Shown: positions 1 to 10,992, counted from the stretch's first letter. The stretch is DNA of 64,000 bases from Echinarachnius parma (GCA_037951105.1 JBAMJV010007947.1:16194-80193), one strand, 5' to 3'. Notes: generated by a model not told the origin, from the letters alone. Numbers and translations: made by a program.

Positions 1-1250
1 TAGGACAGGGATGAGGAGAAGGAGAAGGAGGCATTACAGAGGGAGGGATGATGAGAAGGAGGATGAGAAGAAGGAGGAGGAGGAGTAGTAATATGACAGG
101 GATGAGGAGAAGGAGAAGGAGGCATTACAGAGGGAGGGAGGATGAGAAGGAAAATGAGAATGAGAGGGATAGGAGAAGGAGGAGGAGTAATAGGACGGGA
201 ATGAGGAGAAGAAGGGAAGGAGGATGGGAAGGAGTAGGAGAAGGAGAAGGAGGAGTAAAAGGGCGGGGATATGAAGGAGGAGAAGGGAGAGCGAGAAGAA
301 GAAGGAGGAGGAGGAGTAGTAATAGGACAGGGATGAGGAGAAGGAGAAGGAGGCATTACAGAGGGAGGGATGATGAGAAGGAGGAGGAGAAGAAGGAGGA
401 CGAGTAGTAGTAATAGGACAGGGATGAGGAGAAGGAGAAGGAGGCATTACAGAGGGAGGGATGATGAGAAGGAGGAGGAGAAGAAGGTGGAGGAGGAGTA
501 GTAATAGGACAGAGATGAGGAGAAGGACAAAGAGGCATTACAGAGGGAGGGAGGATGAGAAGGAGGAGGAGAAGAAGGAGGAGGAGGAGTAGTAATAGGA
601 CAGGGATGAGGAGAAGGAGAAGGAGGCATTACAGAGGGAGGGATGATGAGAAGGAGGAGGAGAAGAAGGAGGAGGAGGAGTAGTAATAGGACAGGGATGA
701 GGAGAAGGAGAAGGAGGCATTACAGAGGGAGGGATGATGAGAAGGAGAAGGAGGCATTACAGAGGGAGGGATGATGAGAAGGAGGAGGAGAAGAAGGAGG
801 AGGAGGAGTAGTAATAGGACAGGGATGATGAGAAGGAGAAGGAGGCATTACAGAGGGAGGGATGATGAGAAGGAGGAGGAGAAGAAGGAGGAGGAGGAGT
901 AGTAATAGGACAGGGATGAGGAGAAGGAGAAGGGAGGATGAGAAGGAAAATGAGAATGAGAGGGATAGGAGAAGGAGGAGGAGTAATAGGACGGGAATGA
1001 GGAGAAGAAGGGAAGGAGGATGGGAAGGAGTAGGAGAAGGAGAAGGAGGAGTAAAAGGGCGGGGATATGAAGGAGGAGAAGGGAGAGCGAGAAGGAAGAG
1101 GAGGTGGAGAATGAGAATTAGGAAGTGAAGGAGAAGTAGGAGGGGGTCGAGGAGAAAGAGAAGAATCAAGAAGAAGACGAAGAAGAAGATAATCCAAAGC
1201 AAAAAGTAAAAATGAATGAAAGGAGGAAAGAAAATGAAGAAGGTAAGAAG
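1..1250. repeat. Polypurine minisatellite, 91-bp unit
   Basis: Almost pure A/G on the plus strand. A unit of about 91 bp, recognisable by its GGCATTACAGAGGGAGGGA segment, recurs in tandem. A divergent stretch at about 138-300 reappears at about 934-1092, so there is also a higher-order period near 800 bp. Long Arg/Glu/Gly-rich (plus) and Ser/Pro/Leu-rich (minus) open frames run through it only because purine-rich DNA has few stop codons. The array decays into simpler GA-rich sequence after 1100. Confidence 0.93.
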
Positions 1251-1304
1251 GTATTATAATTAACTACAGAAAAGAATCAACATCGAGGAGAAGAAGACGC
1301 TTAC

Positions 1305-1425
1305 CAACGAGGTTAATCGAACATAAGACAACAAGAAAGATGAAAGCGCTATTCCAATTATTAGTTGATTCCCGACCACCGGTCTTCCTCGGCGTCTCGA
1401 ATCTTGTTGATCGCGTGCCTGCCAT
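1305..1425 (-). CDS. Possible first coding exon of a minus-strand membrane protein
   Basis: Read on the minus strand, an ATG at 1425-1423 opens a frame beginning MAGTRSTRFETPRKTGG, continuing with a hydrophobic stretch (SAFIFLVVLCSINLV). It reaches a good splice donor (G followed by GTAAGCG) immediately left of position 1305. A short basic N-terminus followed by one hydrophobic segment fits a signal anchor or uncleaved signal sequence, as in type II membrane proteins. The frame is open upstream to 1473, so an earlier start is possible. Any further exons would lie to the left, beyond the polypurine minisatellite and outside the window. I do not recognise a family, and no second exon is visible to support the call. 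A chance open frame next to a GT is the alternative. Confidence 0.35.
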
Positions 1426-1473
1426 GATCACCAGCTCCTCATGGTCGCCTGGACACCACACCCTGACTGACAA

Positions 1474-1906
1474 CGATGACGATCAGCAGTAATACTCCTT
1501 TATGTATTGCAACCAAAATCGAAGAAAGTATTCCAAATCTGGTACAGGTCCAAGAGGCTGGCTCGTCCGCGGTAAAACCTAACTAACACCCACAGGTTTG
1601 AGCATAGAAAGGCGTTCCGATGAGAACCAGCTAATAGGCCGTCTTACTATGCCGGGCTACCGTGTGTATGTAATTCACGGAATCCAAATGTTCCCCACCC
1701 TACACAGTATAGTCTTTCCTAAATTCATTCACCCGATCATCTCTACATCACGTGTACATACACAAGAAAGAAGAAGAGAAGACAAGACAAGAAAGCGAAG
1801 CCAGCAGTATGTTTTACCACAGTTCGTCTTCCAAGCTCCCTGTCCGCTTCCGTTCAGCGGGATCGGATGGTACAGTGAGTTCGAATAGAAAGGAAATAAT
1901 AGTAGT
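1474..1906. other. No supported gene; possible upstream region of the 1305-1425 exon
   Basis: A 96-codon plus-strand open frame (1598-1888) has no recognisable motif, and its composition resembles non-coding flank. If the minus-strand exon at 1305-1425 is real, its promoter should lie here. I see no clear TATA box or other decisive element. Confidence 0.4.
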
Positions 1907-3749
1907 AGTCGTGTAGATTTTTTTTATAGGACCTGGACACGTTCTTTAGTCCAACGTTTTTTTTTATTGATTCATATTCTAGAAGGGTTAAGAAGAAATG
2001 TCAGCTTTGTTGCCACCTTGGCAACATTGGGCAACTTTTTTATAAGCATTATAAAGTTAATTAGCTAATTTGCATATTTGTGAAATAAGGTCAGGGGTCA
2101 TTTTCTATCCAGGAATAGTACAATATTGATAAAAACAAGGATTCCATTTTCGGTGCTCGTTTGTAAGTGGCATATGGGCAACACCCTGAAATCCAAGATG
2201 GCTGCCCCTAATTTGCATATTTATGAATATTGTTAATTTTCAGTGGCTACAACCTCTAATAAGCCATAATTACGTATTATTTTCCTCAATCATGTTCTAA
2301 ATGTGTGATAAAGATAATTTAGATTGGTTGCCACCTCGGCAACATCTAGCAATGCATAAAATTAGCATAATTAGGTATTTGCCTGATTTGCATATTCCCC
2401 CAACCCAGCTAGCCACCTGATGTTAGGCCGATGTCGGAATTTGGTTGCCGGATGTCGGCATATCGCCGTTGGCTCGAGGTTAAAATGTCCGCCAGCCCAA
2501 CATCGTCACGACGTCATTTTTGTGATATATTGGCATAAGGTCATTTTCCGACAATGGCCCAACATCATGTCATGAGATGATGTTGGGCCATTGTCGGAAA
2601 ATGACGTTATGCCAATATATCACAAAAATGACGTCGTGACGATGTTGGGCTGGCGGACATTTTAACCTCGAGCCAACGGCGATATGCCGACATCCGGCAA
2701 CCAAATTCCGACATCGGCCCGACATCAGGTGGCTAGCTGGGAAATCGAGTACACTGGGAACCCGAAAAGTTAAAATGCAAGTAATACCACTTTTCCAAGG
2801 TTTTAGGGGGCAACAAATCCATTCATGATACTTAATTCGACGCATCACCTTGGCAACCCACATAAAGCCAAGATGGCCGCCTTTGTCATTTCAAAGTAAA
2901 TAATGCTATTTGCCACTTTAATGGCATTTACTTTATAAAAGTATGATTCTTTTTTTTACTGTAAGCAAACAACTACATTGTGATTCAAGTATTCTAGTTG
3001 CTCATTCCAATAATTAAAAGTCCAAACATTATAATATCAATCTAATATAACCGAAATAATATAGTCGTATATCATAACATGTGTACTTTGGGGAGCAGCC
3101 ATCTTGGATTTGAGATGGTTGCATGGTGATACAGGTAAATAAGTATCAAAAATTGATATGTTGCCCCCCAAAACCTTGGAAAAGTGGTATTGCTTGTCTT
3201 TTTTTACTTTCCGGGTTCCGGGAATATGCAAATTAGGTAAAATACCTAATTATACAAATAATATGCATTGGTAGAGGTTGCCACGATGGCAACTAATCTT
3301 TGATATCTTAAATACATACTTAGAACATAACTGACAAATAATAATCTGGAATTATTGCTTATTAGGGCTGTATCCACTGAAAATCAATAATATTCATAAA
3401 TATGCAAATTAGGGGCAGCCATCTTGGATGTCAGGGTGTTTCCCATACGGCACTTACAAACGAGCACCGGAAATGGAATCCTTGCCCCAAAATACCCTAG
3501 AATACTTGTTTTTATCAATATTGTACTATTCCTAGATAGAAAATGACCCCTGACCTTATTTTCACAAATATGCAAATTAGCTAATTAACTTTATAATGCT
3601 TATAAAAAAAAGTTGCCTAATGTTGCCAAGGTGGCAACAAAGCTGAAATTTCTTCTTAACACTTCTAGAATATGAATCAATAACAAAATGTTGGACTAAA
3701 GAACGTTTCCAGGTCTAATACACAAAGTATAGGACCGTCTACACGACTC
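1907..3749. mobile_element. Long inverted-repeat (foldback) element
   Basis: AGTCGTGTAGA at 1907 is mirrored by TCTACACGACT ending at 3749. Matching arms run inward: the 1950-2060 segment (CTTTGTTGCCACCTTGGCAAC) pairs with 3600-3660, and CCACTTTTCCAAGGTTTT near 2790 pairs with the segment near 3170. The axis is near 3000. The left arm is interrupted by the palindrome at 2404-2741. The arms are imperfect, so the element is old. No coding capacity is visible, so it looks non-autonomous. Confidence 0.8.
2404..2741. mobile_element. Near-perfect 338-bp palindrome inserted in the foldback element
   Basis: It starts CCCAGCTAGCCACC and ends GGTGGCTAGCTGGG. The two halves are almost identical reverse complements around an axis near 2572 with only a few unpaired bases. 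It interrupts the left arm of the larger inverted repeat and has no counterpart in the right arm, so it arrived later. It looks like a hairpin MITE. I see no obvious target duplication. Confidence 0.85.
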
Positions 3750-3903
3750 AGCCTGTTCTCTCGTCTAAAATGACTCTATAGGTCATTGTACCACACCTTC
3801 TAAAAACACCCATATAGTCATTTTAGGTGCACCTGAATATGCTGCCATCTACGTTTGGAAACTGTATAATATCGAACATCGAGTACGAGTTTACGCAAGA
3901 GAA

Positions 3904-3983
3904 ACCACGGCAAGACTGGGTATCGAACTATGCGTCTTTAGATTATCAGGCTAGCACGCATCCAATTGCGCCACAGTGAGTGG
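3904..3983 (-). other. tRNA-like sequence (SINE head or tRNA pseudogene)
   Basis: On the minus strand, TGGCGCAATTGG resembles a pol III A box and AGTTCGATACC resembles a B box, at roughly tRNA spacing. The stems are degenerate, so a functional tRNA is unlikely. A tRNA-derived SINE head is a better reading. Confidence 0.45.
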
Positions 3984-4189
3984 CTTGATTTGCAGCGGGT
4001 TTTGGGGATATATAACCCTACATGAAAGAAAAAGTATGACAAGTATATGTCACCTTCAAATCAAATTAATTCTAATTTGACGTTATATATGACCGATGTG
4101 TAACCATATTTTGTGTGTGTGCGTGTTTGTGTGTATTTTTATATTCGATTTTTAACATTTTTAATTGTTTTTATCTTTGTTCGTTTCTT

Positions 4190-4369
4190 TAGGGTATATG
4201 AATTGAATATTACTTTATGTTTTGCATGTATAAGCGGGCCCTGCCAATAAGCATTTGCTTCTCTTGGGCCCGAATCATTCATAATTTTGTAACTATATAA
4301 CTATATTTAAAACTTTGTATATATTGTACATATTGTTTATGTTTGATTGAATAAACTGGAAATACATAA
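4190..4369 (+). mobile_element. 3' tail of a 5'-truncated LINE-like element
   Basis: A stem-loop is formed by GGGCCC near 4237 and GGGCCC near 4266 around a short loop, followed by AT-rich sequence and AATAAACTGGAAA. The same AATAAACTGGAAA end occurs at the 3' end of the LINE at 5299-8650, which supports a 3' UTR of that general type. The tail runs directly into CCCTAA repeats. Confidence 0.5.
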
Positions 4370-4393
4370 CCTAAACCCTAACCCTAACCCTAA
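4370..4393. repeat. Interstitial telomere-type repeat
   Basis: About three and a half CCCTAA units follow a LINE-like 3' tail. The array is too short and too internal to be a chromosome end. Confidence 0.85.
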
Positions 4394-4397
4394 TTCG

Positions 4398-4490
4398 GTG
4401 GCTATAGGTCAGATAAGTGGCTATAGGTCCGATTTAGTGGATATAGGTCCGATTTAGTGGCTATAGGTCAGATTAATGGCTATAAGTCGG
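4398..4490. repeat. Tandem repeat, about 22-bp unit
   Basis: Four to five imperfect copies of GTGGCTATAGGTC(C/A)GAT, directly after the telomere-type repeat. Confidence 0.85.
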
Positions 4491-5279
4491 TATATTATAC
4501 AAGTCGGAAATTTTATGCGCAAGTGATAGTCTCTCTCAAGTCGCAGAAAAAATCAAAAGTAGGCTCTGCGACGCATTAACGATCCATACAGTTTTTAAAC
4601 GTAGATATTAGGTGCACCTAAAATGACTATATGGGTGTTTTTAGACGGTGTGGTACAATGACCTATAGAGTCATTTTAGATGAGAGACCAGGTTGACACG
4701 ACTATAGGCGTTGGTTGGTGAAAGTACTCCATGAATGGGGAGCGGTAGCATTCCAGCGCCGGGTTGCGTAACAATAGACACAATGGGATGAATCGGCCTC
4801 TCTTCGAGAACCCATCAATAGTACCAATGCCCAACGCTCGGCTTCGATACGCTCCGGTTCCCTGCGTGAAAACATCATCAAGTAGCCTTTAACACGGTTA
4901 ATCAGAGCTATGGACTGACAAGAGTGAAAATCAGTGGAAAGTCAACCAAGAGCGGTAGGGGAAATAGGTTAAAGGGGTAGTTCAGTTTTGGTAAAGAGGG
5001 CGCTACACAAAATATTTTTGGGGGTGAGATAATGAAAAACTGAGTGTAAAATTTGAAAGAGCTTACCTTTATAATGACAGAATAAACTTTATTTGATCAA
5101 AATCGGTTCAGAAACGGCTGAAATATCAATAAATATATCCGATCAGAATAAATCTTGGCCCCAGATTTATTCGATGATTTGTTTATTTTATTTTAAAAAT
5201 ACTTACGCTTTTTCAAAAATGTTCAAAAGAGGTTTTTGAATAGCTGTTGATGATCTCTCTATTTAACCACTTTTTTCAA

Positions 5280-6150
5280 CAAAACATCACATGCATAATT
5301 TGTAGAATTTATAGACCACCTTGCCCGTCTATACCAGACTTCTTATTATTCATAGAAAATGTTTTAAATGTAGTACATAATGAAAATAAAGTTTTATATT
5401 TAATTGGCGATTTTAATATTAATCTTTTGAATACTGGAAAAGTGCAATATGTTAATATGTTTTTAGAATTGTTATTATCGCACTCTATGTTCCCTTTGAA
5501 TCATTATCCTACACGTATTTCATCTACTTCTGACATTAATTGACAACATTTTTCCTAATGACTCATGCCAAATGTCCTATGGAATACTTCTAAACGATCT
5601 TAGTGACCATTTTCCTATTTATTGTATTTGTAAAGTTAAATGTAGTACAAATAAGTGCAATGATTTTATTTAAAAACATGATATTAGTGACAATAATATA
5701 TGTAACTTTATTCAAGCTTTACAGGGAATCAGACGGTGACTTCCTTTGAAAAATCCTAATTTATGTTTTAGTGTATTTTTGCAAAAGTTTTTAAATGTAT
5801 ATGAAAAATGTTTTCCAATTAAGAATATTAAGGTAAACAAGAAAATAAAAGATAAACCATGGTTTACACATGAAATATATAAATTAGTAAAGAAATAGAG
5901 TCGCTTATATAAATTGTATTTGAAAAATCCTACTATATATTGGGAAAATGTATATAAAAAAATACGTAATCGTATGACTAGCAAGATTAAATCTACGAAA
6001 AGGGAATATTATTTACGCCAATTTGGTTGTGCTCAAGGTAATATGAATAAAACATGGACAGTTATAAATAATGCATTAGGTAAAGAACAGAAAGCAATTA
6101 ACATAGAGAAGGTTGTAGTAGATGGTATAGAAGTGAGTGAAAAAATTTAA
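5280..6150 (+). pseudogene. LINE endonuclease remnant and linker
   Basis: The fragment reads CRIYRPPCPSIPDF, then LIGDFNINLL. These resemble the Tyr-Arg-Pro-Pro and Gly-Asp-Phe-Asn motifs of the exonuclease-endonuclease-phosphatase domain that CR1/L2/Jockey LINEs use to nick target DNA. The N-terminal half of the domain is missing. Downstream, 5914-6150 keeps a Lys-rich linker-like open stretch (RNRMTSKIKSTKREYYLRQF) typical of the region between endonuclease and reverse transcriptase. In-frame stops and shifts break the frame between about 5543 and 5914. Confidence 0.7.
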
Positions 6151-6499
6151 TTCCGGAATATTTTAATAACTATTTTGTTGATATTGATTTCAATTTGAAT
6201 CGCAATTATGATCAGTCTGATGATATTGATGTAACTTCTTTTATTGCTAATAATACAAAATCGATATTTTTAAATCCTGTAACTCCAGGTGAAATAATTG
6301 ATTTTGTAAAACAATTTTAAAATAATTCTAGTGTAGGATATGATGGTATTGATATGAAAGTGATAAAGAAGACAAGTCTATATATTATATATGTATATGC
6401 TATCCATTATATGAGATATTTAATGCGTGCCTAGAATCTGGAGAATTTATAGACAAACTTAAAGTTGCCAGAGTAATAACAAATTTTAAAGGAGGTTGT

Positions 6500-8029
6500 C
6501 CTGAAATCTTTTACGAATTATCGACCAATATCTATTTTACCTGTGTTTTCTAAGATTTTGAAAAGTGTTTGTATAATCGTCTTTTGCTTTTTGTTAATGA
6601 ATGTCATATTTTAACTTGTAATCAGTATGGTTTTAGAGCGGGTCATTCCACATCTTCAGCACTTCTTTATTTTATACATAAAGTAAAAAAGGTAATTGAT
6701 AATAAAGAAATAATGATTGGGTTATTTTTAGATTTACGAAAAGCATTCGATAATTTAGTTCATGATATTTTATTAAAGAAATTATATAAGTATGGAATAA
6801 GAGGAAATGTATTGTAAAATTGTTTGAAAGTTACCTTAAAGGGCAATGAAACCCAAGCAAAATGTTGCTTCCATAGTCTTGAAGAGATTAAGAAGAATAA
6901 TCTCTGAAAGTTAGAGCATAATCGGGTAAGAAACAAGAAAACTACGGCTCTTTGAAGATGTCCATTTATTCCTATGGGAAACTCAAATTGGCAACGCACT
7001 CTGATAAGTGTGTGGACAACTCCCCATATGTTTTGTACACAAATGTTCCCATTTTTACAGTTTTCTTCATAGTCACATTTTTCCATTCCCCCAACTCATG
7101 ATATGTTATGTATAAAAGCATTCTACAAAACATATGTTGAACTCGAACTAAGGGTAAACATAAATTTTGAGAAAATTTAACAAAACTTAAATTTTGTGTA
7201 CAAAATGTATGGGGAGTTGTCCACATCTTTGCCAGAGTGCGTTGCCAATTTGAGTCACTCGAAGAAATACATGGCTCTTTTCAAAGAGCCATAGTTTTCT
7301 TATTTCTTGACCGATTGTGCTCAAATTTTCAGAGACTATTCATTACATTTAGTGTCTTATAGTGCATACAACAATTTGTCTGTATTTCATTGTCCTTTAA
7401 TAATCGCAAGCAATATGTTTTAATTAATGGACAAAAATCTCAGATGAAAGGGCTAAGATGTGGAGTGCCCCAAGGTTCTATACTTGGACCCCTTTTTTTA
7501 TTCCTTTTGTATATAAACGACTTGTGCAATGTATCTACTAAACTGAAATATATTTTATTCGCAGACGATACTAGTATTGTTATGGCACATAATGATATAT
7601 TTACTTTACAGTTACAATTTAATGAGGAATTACAGAAAGTTACAGCTTGGTTATCTAGTAATACATTATCTTTGAATGTTCTTAAAACTAACTTTATGGT
7701 TTTTACAAATAAAAAAAATAGATACAAATGACATTCATATTGAATTAGCAGGATCAACAATCAAAGAAGTTCCATCTCCAAAGTTTTTAGGAGTAATAGT
7801 AGATAATAGGTTATTATGGAAAGATCATATTGATTCTGTTTGTAATAAGATTTCTAAGAATATAGGTATTATGTATAAAGTAAATTACTTGCCCAAATCT
7901 GCATTGAAAATGATTTATTATAGTATTCTTGCATGGGGTACTGCATCAAATATTTATTTAGATATACTGTATAAACTACAAAAACGTGCAATAAGAATTG
8001 TAAATCATTCCCCTTTTTTAAATCTTTAA
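6500..8029 (+). pseudogene. LINE reverse transcriptase remnant, interrupted by a MITE
   Basis: Several frames together show GFRAGHSTSSALL, LDLRKAFDNL, GVPQGSILGPLFLFLLYIND, LFADDTSIV, then PKFLGVIVDN and RAIRIVNHSPF. These correspond in order to the fingers/palm motifs of LINE reverse transcriptase, with the catalytic Asp pair in FADD. The reading SYL-NNRKQYV is recovered across the MITE insertion at 6840-7396, proving that the MITE landed in an already existing reverse transcriptase. Frameshifts occur near 6570, 6830 and 7730. The motifs fit the CR1/L2/Jockey superfamily, but I cannot assign a clade. Confidence 0.82.
6840..7396. mobile_element. TTAA-flanked hairpin MITE inside the LINE
   Basis: AGGGCAATGAAA after TTAA (6836-6839) mirrors TTTCATTGTCCT before TTAA (7397-7400). 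Long arms continue inward: TTGGCAACGCACTCTGATAAG near 6990 pairs with the segment near 7230, and AACTCCCCATATG near 7020 pairs with the segment near 7210. Removing the element and one TTAA restores the reverse transcriptase frame, which gives direct evidence for a TTAA target duplication. Its termini differ from family 1. Confidence 0.9.
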
Positions 8030-9660
8030 ATTATATAATATCCTTAATTTGTATGATAAGTTTAAATATGAAGTTGAAATGTTCATGTTTCTATGTTTTA
8101 AAGGTCTACTACCAGATTCACTTCTCTCATGTTTTTCATTCAATTGTACAGTAATACTCATACTTATGCCACTAGAAATGCCACAAATTTTCATTTACCT
8201 CAAATACGAACTACTTTGTCTCATAAATCCATTTTCTTTAATGGTCCAATACTTTGGAATTCCTTTCCTGAATATATACTAAAATCGTGTTCATTGAATT
8301 ATTTTAAACGTAACTTAAAACATATCTTACAATGCCTTCTCGTGTATAATAATAGTTTTAACTTGATATACATGTTCCCTTAGGTTGTTTTAGTGTTTTT
8401 TCTGTGTTGTTGTAGCTATACAAAATTAACCTTAAAATGTGTAGTACATGTATTTAAACAATATAATTCCAGGGTCAGCCGTTTATAAGGCCGGGATTTA
8501 ATTTCTTTCTGGCCGCTACCCACTCAAATATGTAACCTTTTTTATACTACGTATTATGTAATTCTTTTAGTATGTGTTTTGTCGTTATTCGTGTTTCAAT
8601 TGTATGTTTGTATTTTGTTATGAGTGAAATAAACTGGAAATTAATTGAAATAACTCTGTATGAAAAATGGTTGAAACCAATGTTTTTTTTAGAAAGCGCC
8701 ATTTTGTGTTTTAATGGCTCTTTTTGAATGATAACAGGCTTTTTACTTACCGTAGTCGTTTGTATTTTTATATAACTTTCGAGCATGGTGGAGTTATAAC
8801 TATTGGTTTGTAATGTCATTGTGCATGTTTTGATTACTAAAGCTTAGCCTTACCAAAACTGTACTACTCCTTTAAAGGGGGTTAGCCCAATGTCAGTCTA
8901 GATGTACACATAACTTTCAAAATGCTATTGAAACCATTAACTCATATTATACTAAAGCTCTTACTAGTATAAGAAGTAGGCATTTTTTCTGATTGAAAGA
9001 TGGGGGGGGGGGGGGGGGGGGGGTGGTCACTTTTATTTCTTAGCAAAGGGCATCATTCATAGATCTACATACTTTGTACTGAAATTGTTATTGGAAATAT
9101 TCAAGCACATCATACTGAAGCTTTTAAAGAGGAGATGAGCAATGTATATGCCTTAATATCCACACATTTCATTTCTCTATTGGAAACATTTAGGCAAATC
9201 ATACATGTACATCTCACATTATAACACAGATATGATAATGTGCAAGTGATGCATTTCTCATATATTCTAATATTCGATTGAAATTTATTGCAACCGAATC
9301 AAAATCAAGTTGTATTGTTTACAAACGGTAAAGTAAACTTGCATTGATACAAGGATGTCATATCTAAAAAATAACAACAATCAAAATACACAGGATCGAC
9401 TGTCATAATAATTTTATGATAATAAACATTCAAACAAACCAAATAGCAATTCATTTCACGAAGTTAACATAGACATGACAATAAATGCATAATCAATAAT
9501 ATAGCTCGAGTTGAAATATCAAAAGCCAGCACAAGAAATTGAGATGAAGAAAAAACTATTGGTGGAGGGGGTAGCGGGAGGGTCAGCCCCCATTATAGGC
9601 CTACCCAGTCCGCACCTTATTGTACGCCAAAGTCGGTATAAAGTATAATATTTTTGCATG
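7727..9660. repeat. Segmental duplication, left copy
   Basis: This stretch (LINE C-terminus, LINE 3' UTR, right part of the split MITE, then unique flank with a G tract) is repeated nearly base for base at 10333-12280 in the same orientation. The unique flank and the MITE remainder are included, so this is a DNA-level duplication and not a second LINE insertion. Confidence 0.9.
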
Positions 9661-10332
9661 TAGCCAATATACGAGGGACGGGATAGAACATACTCCCGCT
9701 CTATATACCGCGGCTCTTATCAAATTGTAGCTATGTGCCAGTGGTATATAATTATTTCTCTGTATTCAAATCTACTTTCGATGGTATTCGGCCGTGAGGG
9801 GAAATTGAAAAGAAGGTTTCGCAGCCACCTTTTATATAAAACTTCACAATGTGAATCAAATCCGTGTTTGTTAAAGAAGCCTGCAACGCGCGAGTCCATT
9901 TCATGCTTTAAAAAGACCGGACTGGACTAGGGCCTTCCGGGGACTGGAACGAGAGGGGGGTGGGGGGGGGGGGGGGGGGGCATATAGTATCTTTGAGATA
10001 ATGGCTGAATTGTGTCTGATCGCGACCAAATTTGGCACACGCATAATTAACGATCTACAAGCAATCTACAAGCCATCTACAAGCCATGCACTGTAAAGTT
10101 AAACAAATCTTGATGTGCAATAGCTCATTAATAATTATGCGAAATTAATATGCTCAAAATTAACAATAAACAATTACAAATACCAGATATGTATACAGAT
10201 GGACTTTCATACTTATTCTAATGCTCAATATCCTTTATTAGCACTTGTATGGACTTGCAGATGCTGTCAAAAATGATGTTTATATCAGCTTACATATTGT
10301 GTACGATAGTCACGGGGGGGGGGGGGTACAAA
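9661..10332. other. Spacer between the two duplicated segments; no gene seen
   Basis: It holds two long G tracts (about 9955-9980 and 10315-10326) and AT-rich sequence. A 65-codon open frame at 9733-9930 has no recognisable feature. The second duplicated segment begins right after the 10315 G tract. Confidence 0.5.
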
Positions 10333-10992
10333 TAGATACAAATGACATTCATATTGAATTAGCAGGATCAACAATCAAAGAAGTTCCATCTTCAAAGTTT
10401 TTAGGAGTAATAGTAGATAATAGGTTATTATGGAAAGATCATATTGATTCTGTTTGTAATAAGATTTCTAAGAATATAGGTATTATGTATAAAGTAAATT
10501 ACTTACCCAAATCTGCATTGAAAATGATTTATTATGGTATTCTTGCATGGGGTACTGCATCAAATATTTATTTAGATATACTGTATAAACTACAAAAACG
10601 TGCAATAAGAATTGTAAATCATTCACCTTTTTAAAATCTTTAAATTATATAATATAATTAATTTGTATGATAAATTTAAATATGAAGTTGAAAATTGTAT
10701 GTTTCTATGTTTTAAAGGTCTACTACCAGATTCACTTCTCTCATGTTTTTCATTCAATTGTAATACTCATACTTATGCCACTAGAAATGCCACAAATTTT
10801 CATTTACCTCAAATACGAACTACTTTGTCTCATAAATCCATTTTCTTTAATGGTCCAATACTTTGGAATTCCTTTCCTGAATATATACTAAAATCGTGTT
10901 CATTGAATTATTTTAAACGTAACTTAAAACATATCTTACAATGCCTTCTCCTGTATAATAATATTTTTAACTTGATATACATGTTCCCTTAG
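10333..10992 (+). pseudogene. Duplicated LINE reverse transcriptase C-terminus
   Basis: It encodes the IDTNDIHIELAGSTIKEVP and PKSALKMIYYGILAWGTAS stretch, then, after a frame change near 10635, the NTHTYATRNATNFHLPQIR segment of the LINE C-terminal domain. No catalytic motif is present. It is a passive copy of 7727-8383. The second part is slightly less broken here (continuous 10663-10992) than in the left copy, where a small insertion shifts the frame. Confidence 0.8.

Larger units (their letters stand above)
3741..4705. mobile_element. Non-autonomous inverted-repeat element with about 120-bp arms
   Basis: The left arm (about 3741-3872, containing ATGACTCTATAGGTCATTG and CACCCATATAGTCATTTTAG) is reverse-complementary to the right arm (about 4588-4705). 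The interior carries a tRNA-like segment, a LINE-like 3' tail, interstitial telomeric repeats and a short tandem repeat. The left end overlaps the right end of the preceding foldback element, so the two abut. Confidence 0.75.
5299..8650 (+). mobile_element. Degenerate, 5'-truncated LINE of the CR1/L2/Jockey group
   Basis: It interrupts a TTAA MITE. In order it shows the end of an AP-type endonuclease domain, reverse transcriptase fragments, a hairpin-bearing 3' UTR (GGTCAGCC...GGCCGGGATTTAA... near 8470) and the terminus AATAAACTGGAAA. Frameshifts and stops separate the coding fragments, and a second MITE lies inside the reverse transcriptase. It is a dead copy. Confidence 0.85.
4973..8871 (+). 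mobile_element. TTAA MITE family 1, copy split by a LINE
   Basis: The left part (4973-5298) begins AGGGGTAGTTCAGTTTTGG directly after TTAA (4969-4972). The right part (8651-8871) ends CCAAAACTGTACTACTCCT directly before TTAA (8872-8875). Intact copies at 26941 and 29033 show that the two parts are contiguous in an uninterrupted element of about 540 bp. Terminal inverted repeats plus a TTAA target duplication are the arrangement known for piggyBac-type transposons. No transposase is present, so this copy is non-autonomous. Confidence 0.88.

Noticed and set aside
34-1202. Long Ser/Pro/Leu-rich and Arg/Glu/Gly-rich open frames at the left edge
   Set aside because: They are by-products of a polypurine tandem repeat that contains few stop codons on either strand; no start context, splice sites or domain.
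4370-4393. Chromosome end
   Set aside because: The CCCTAA array is under 30 bp and flanked by unique and transposon sequence on both sides.
4706-4968. GC-richer stretch thought to be an rRNA fragment
   Set aside because: No segment that I could match with confidence to 5S, 18S or 28S rRNA.
9733-9930. 65-codon frame in the duplication spacer
   Set aside because: Short, no motif, no splice support.
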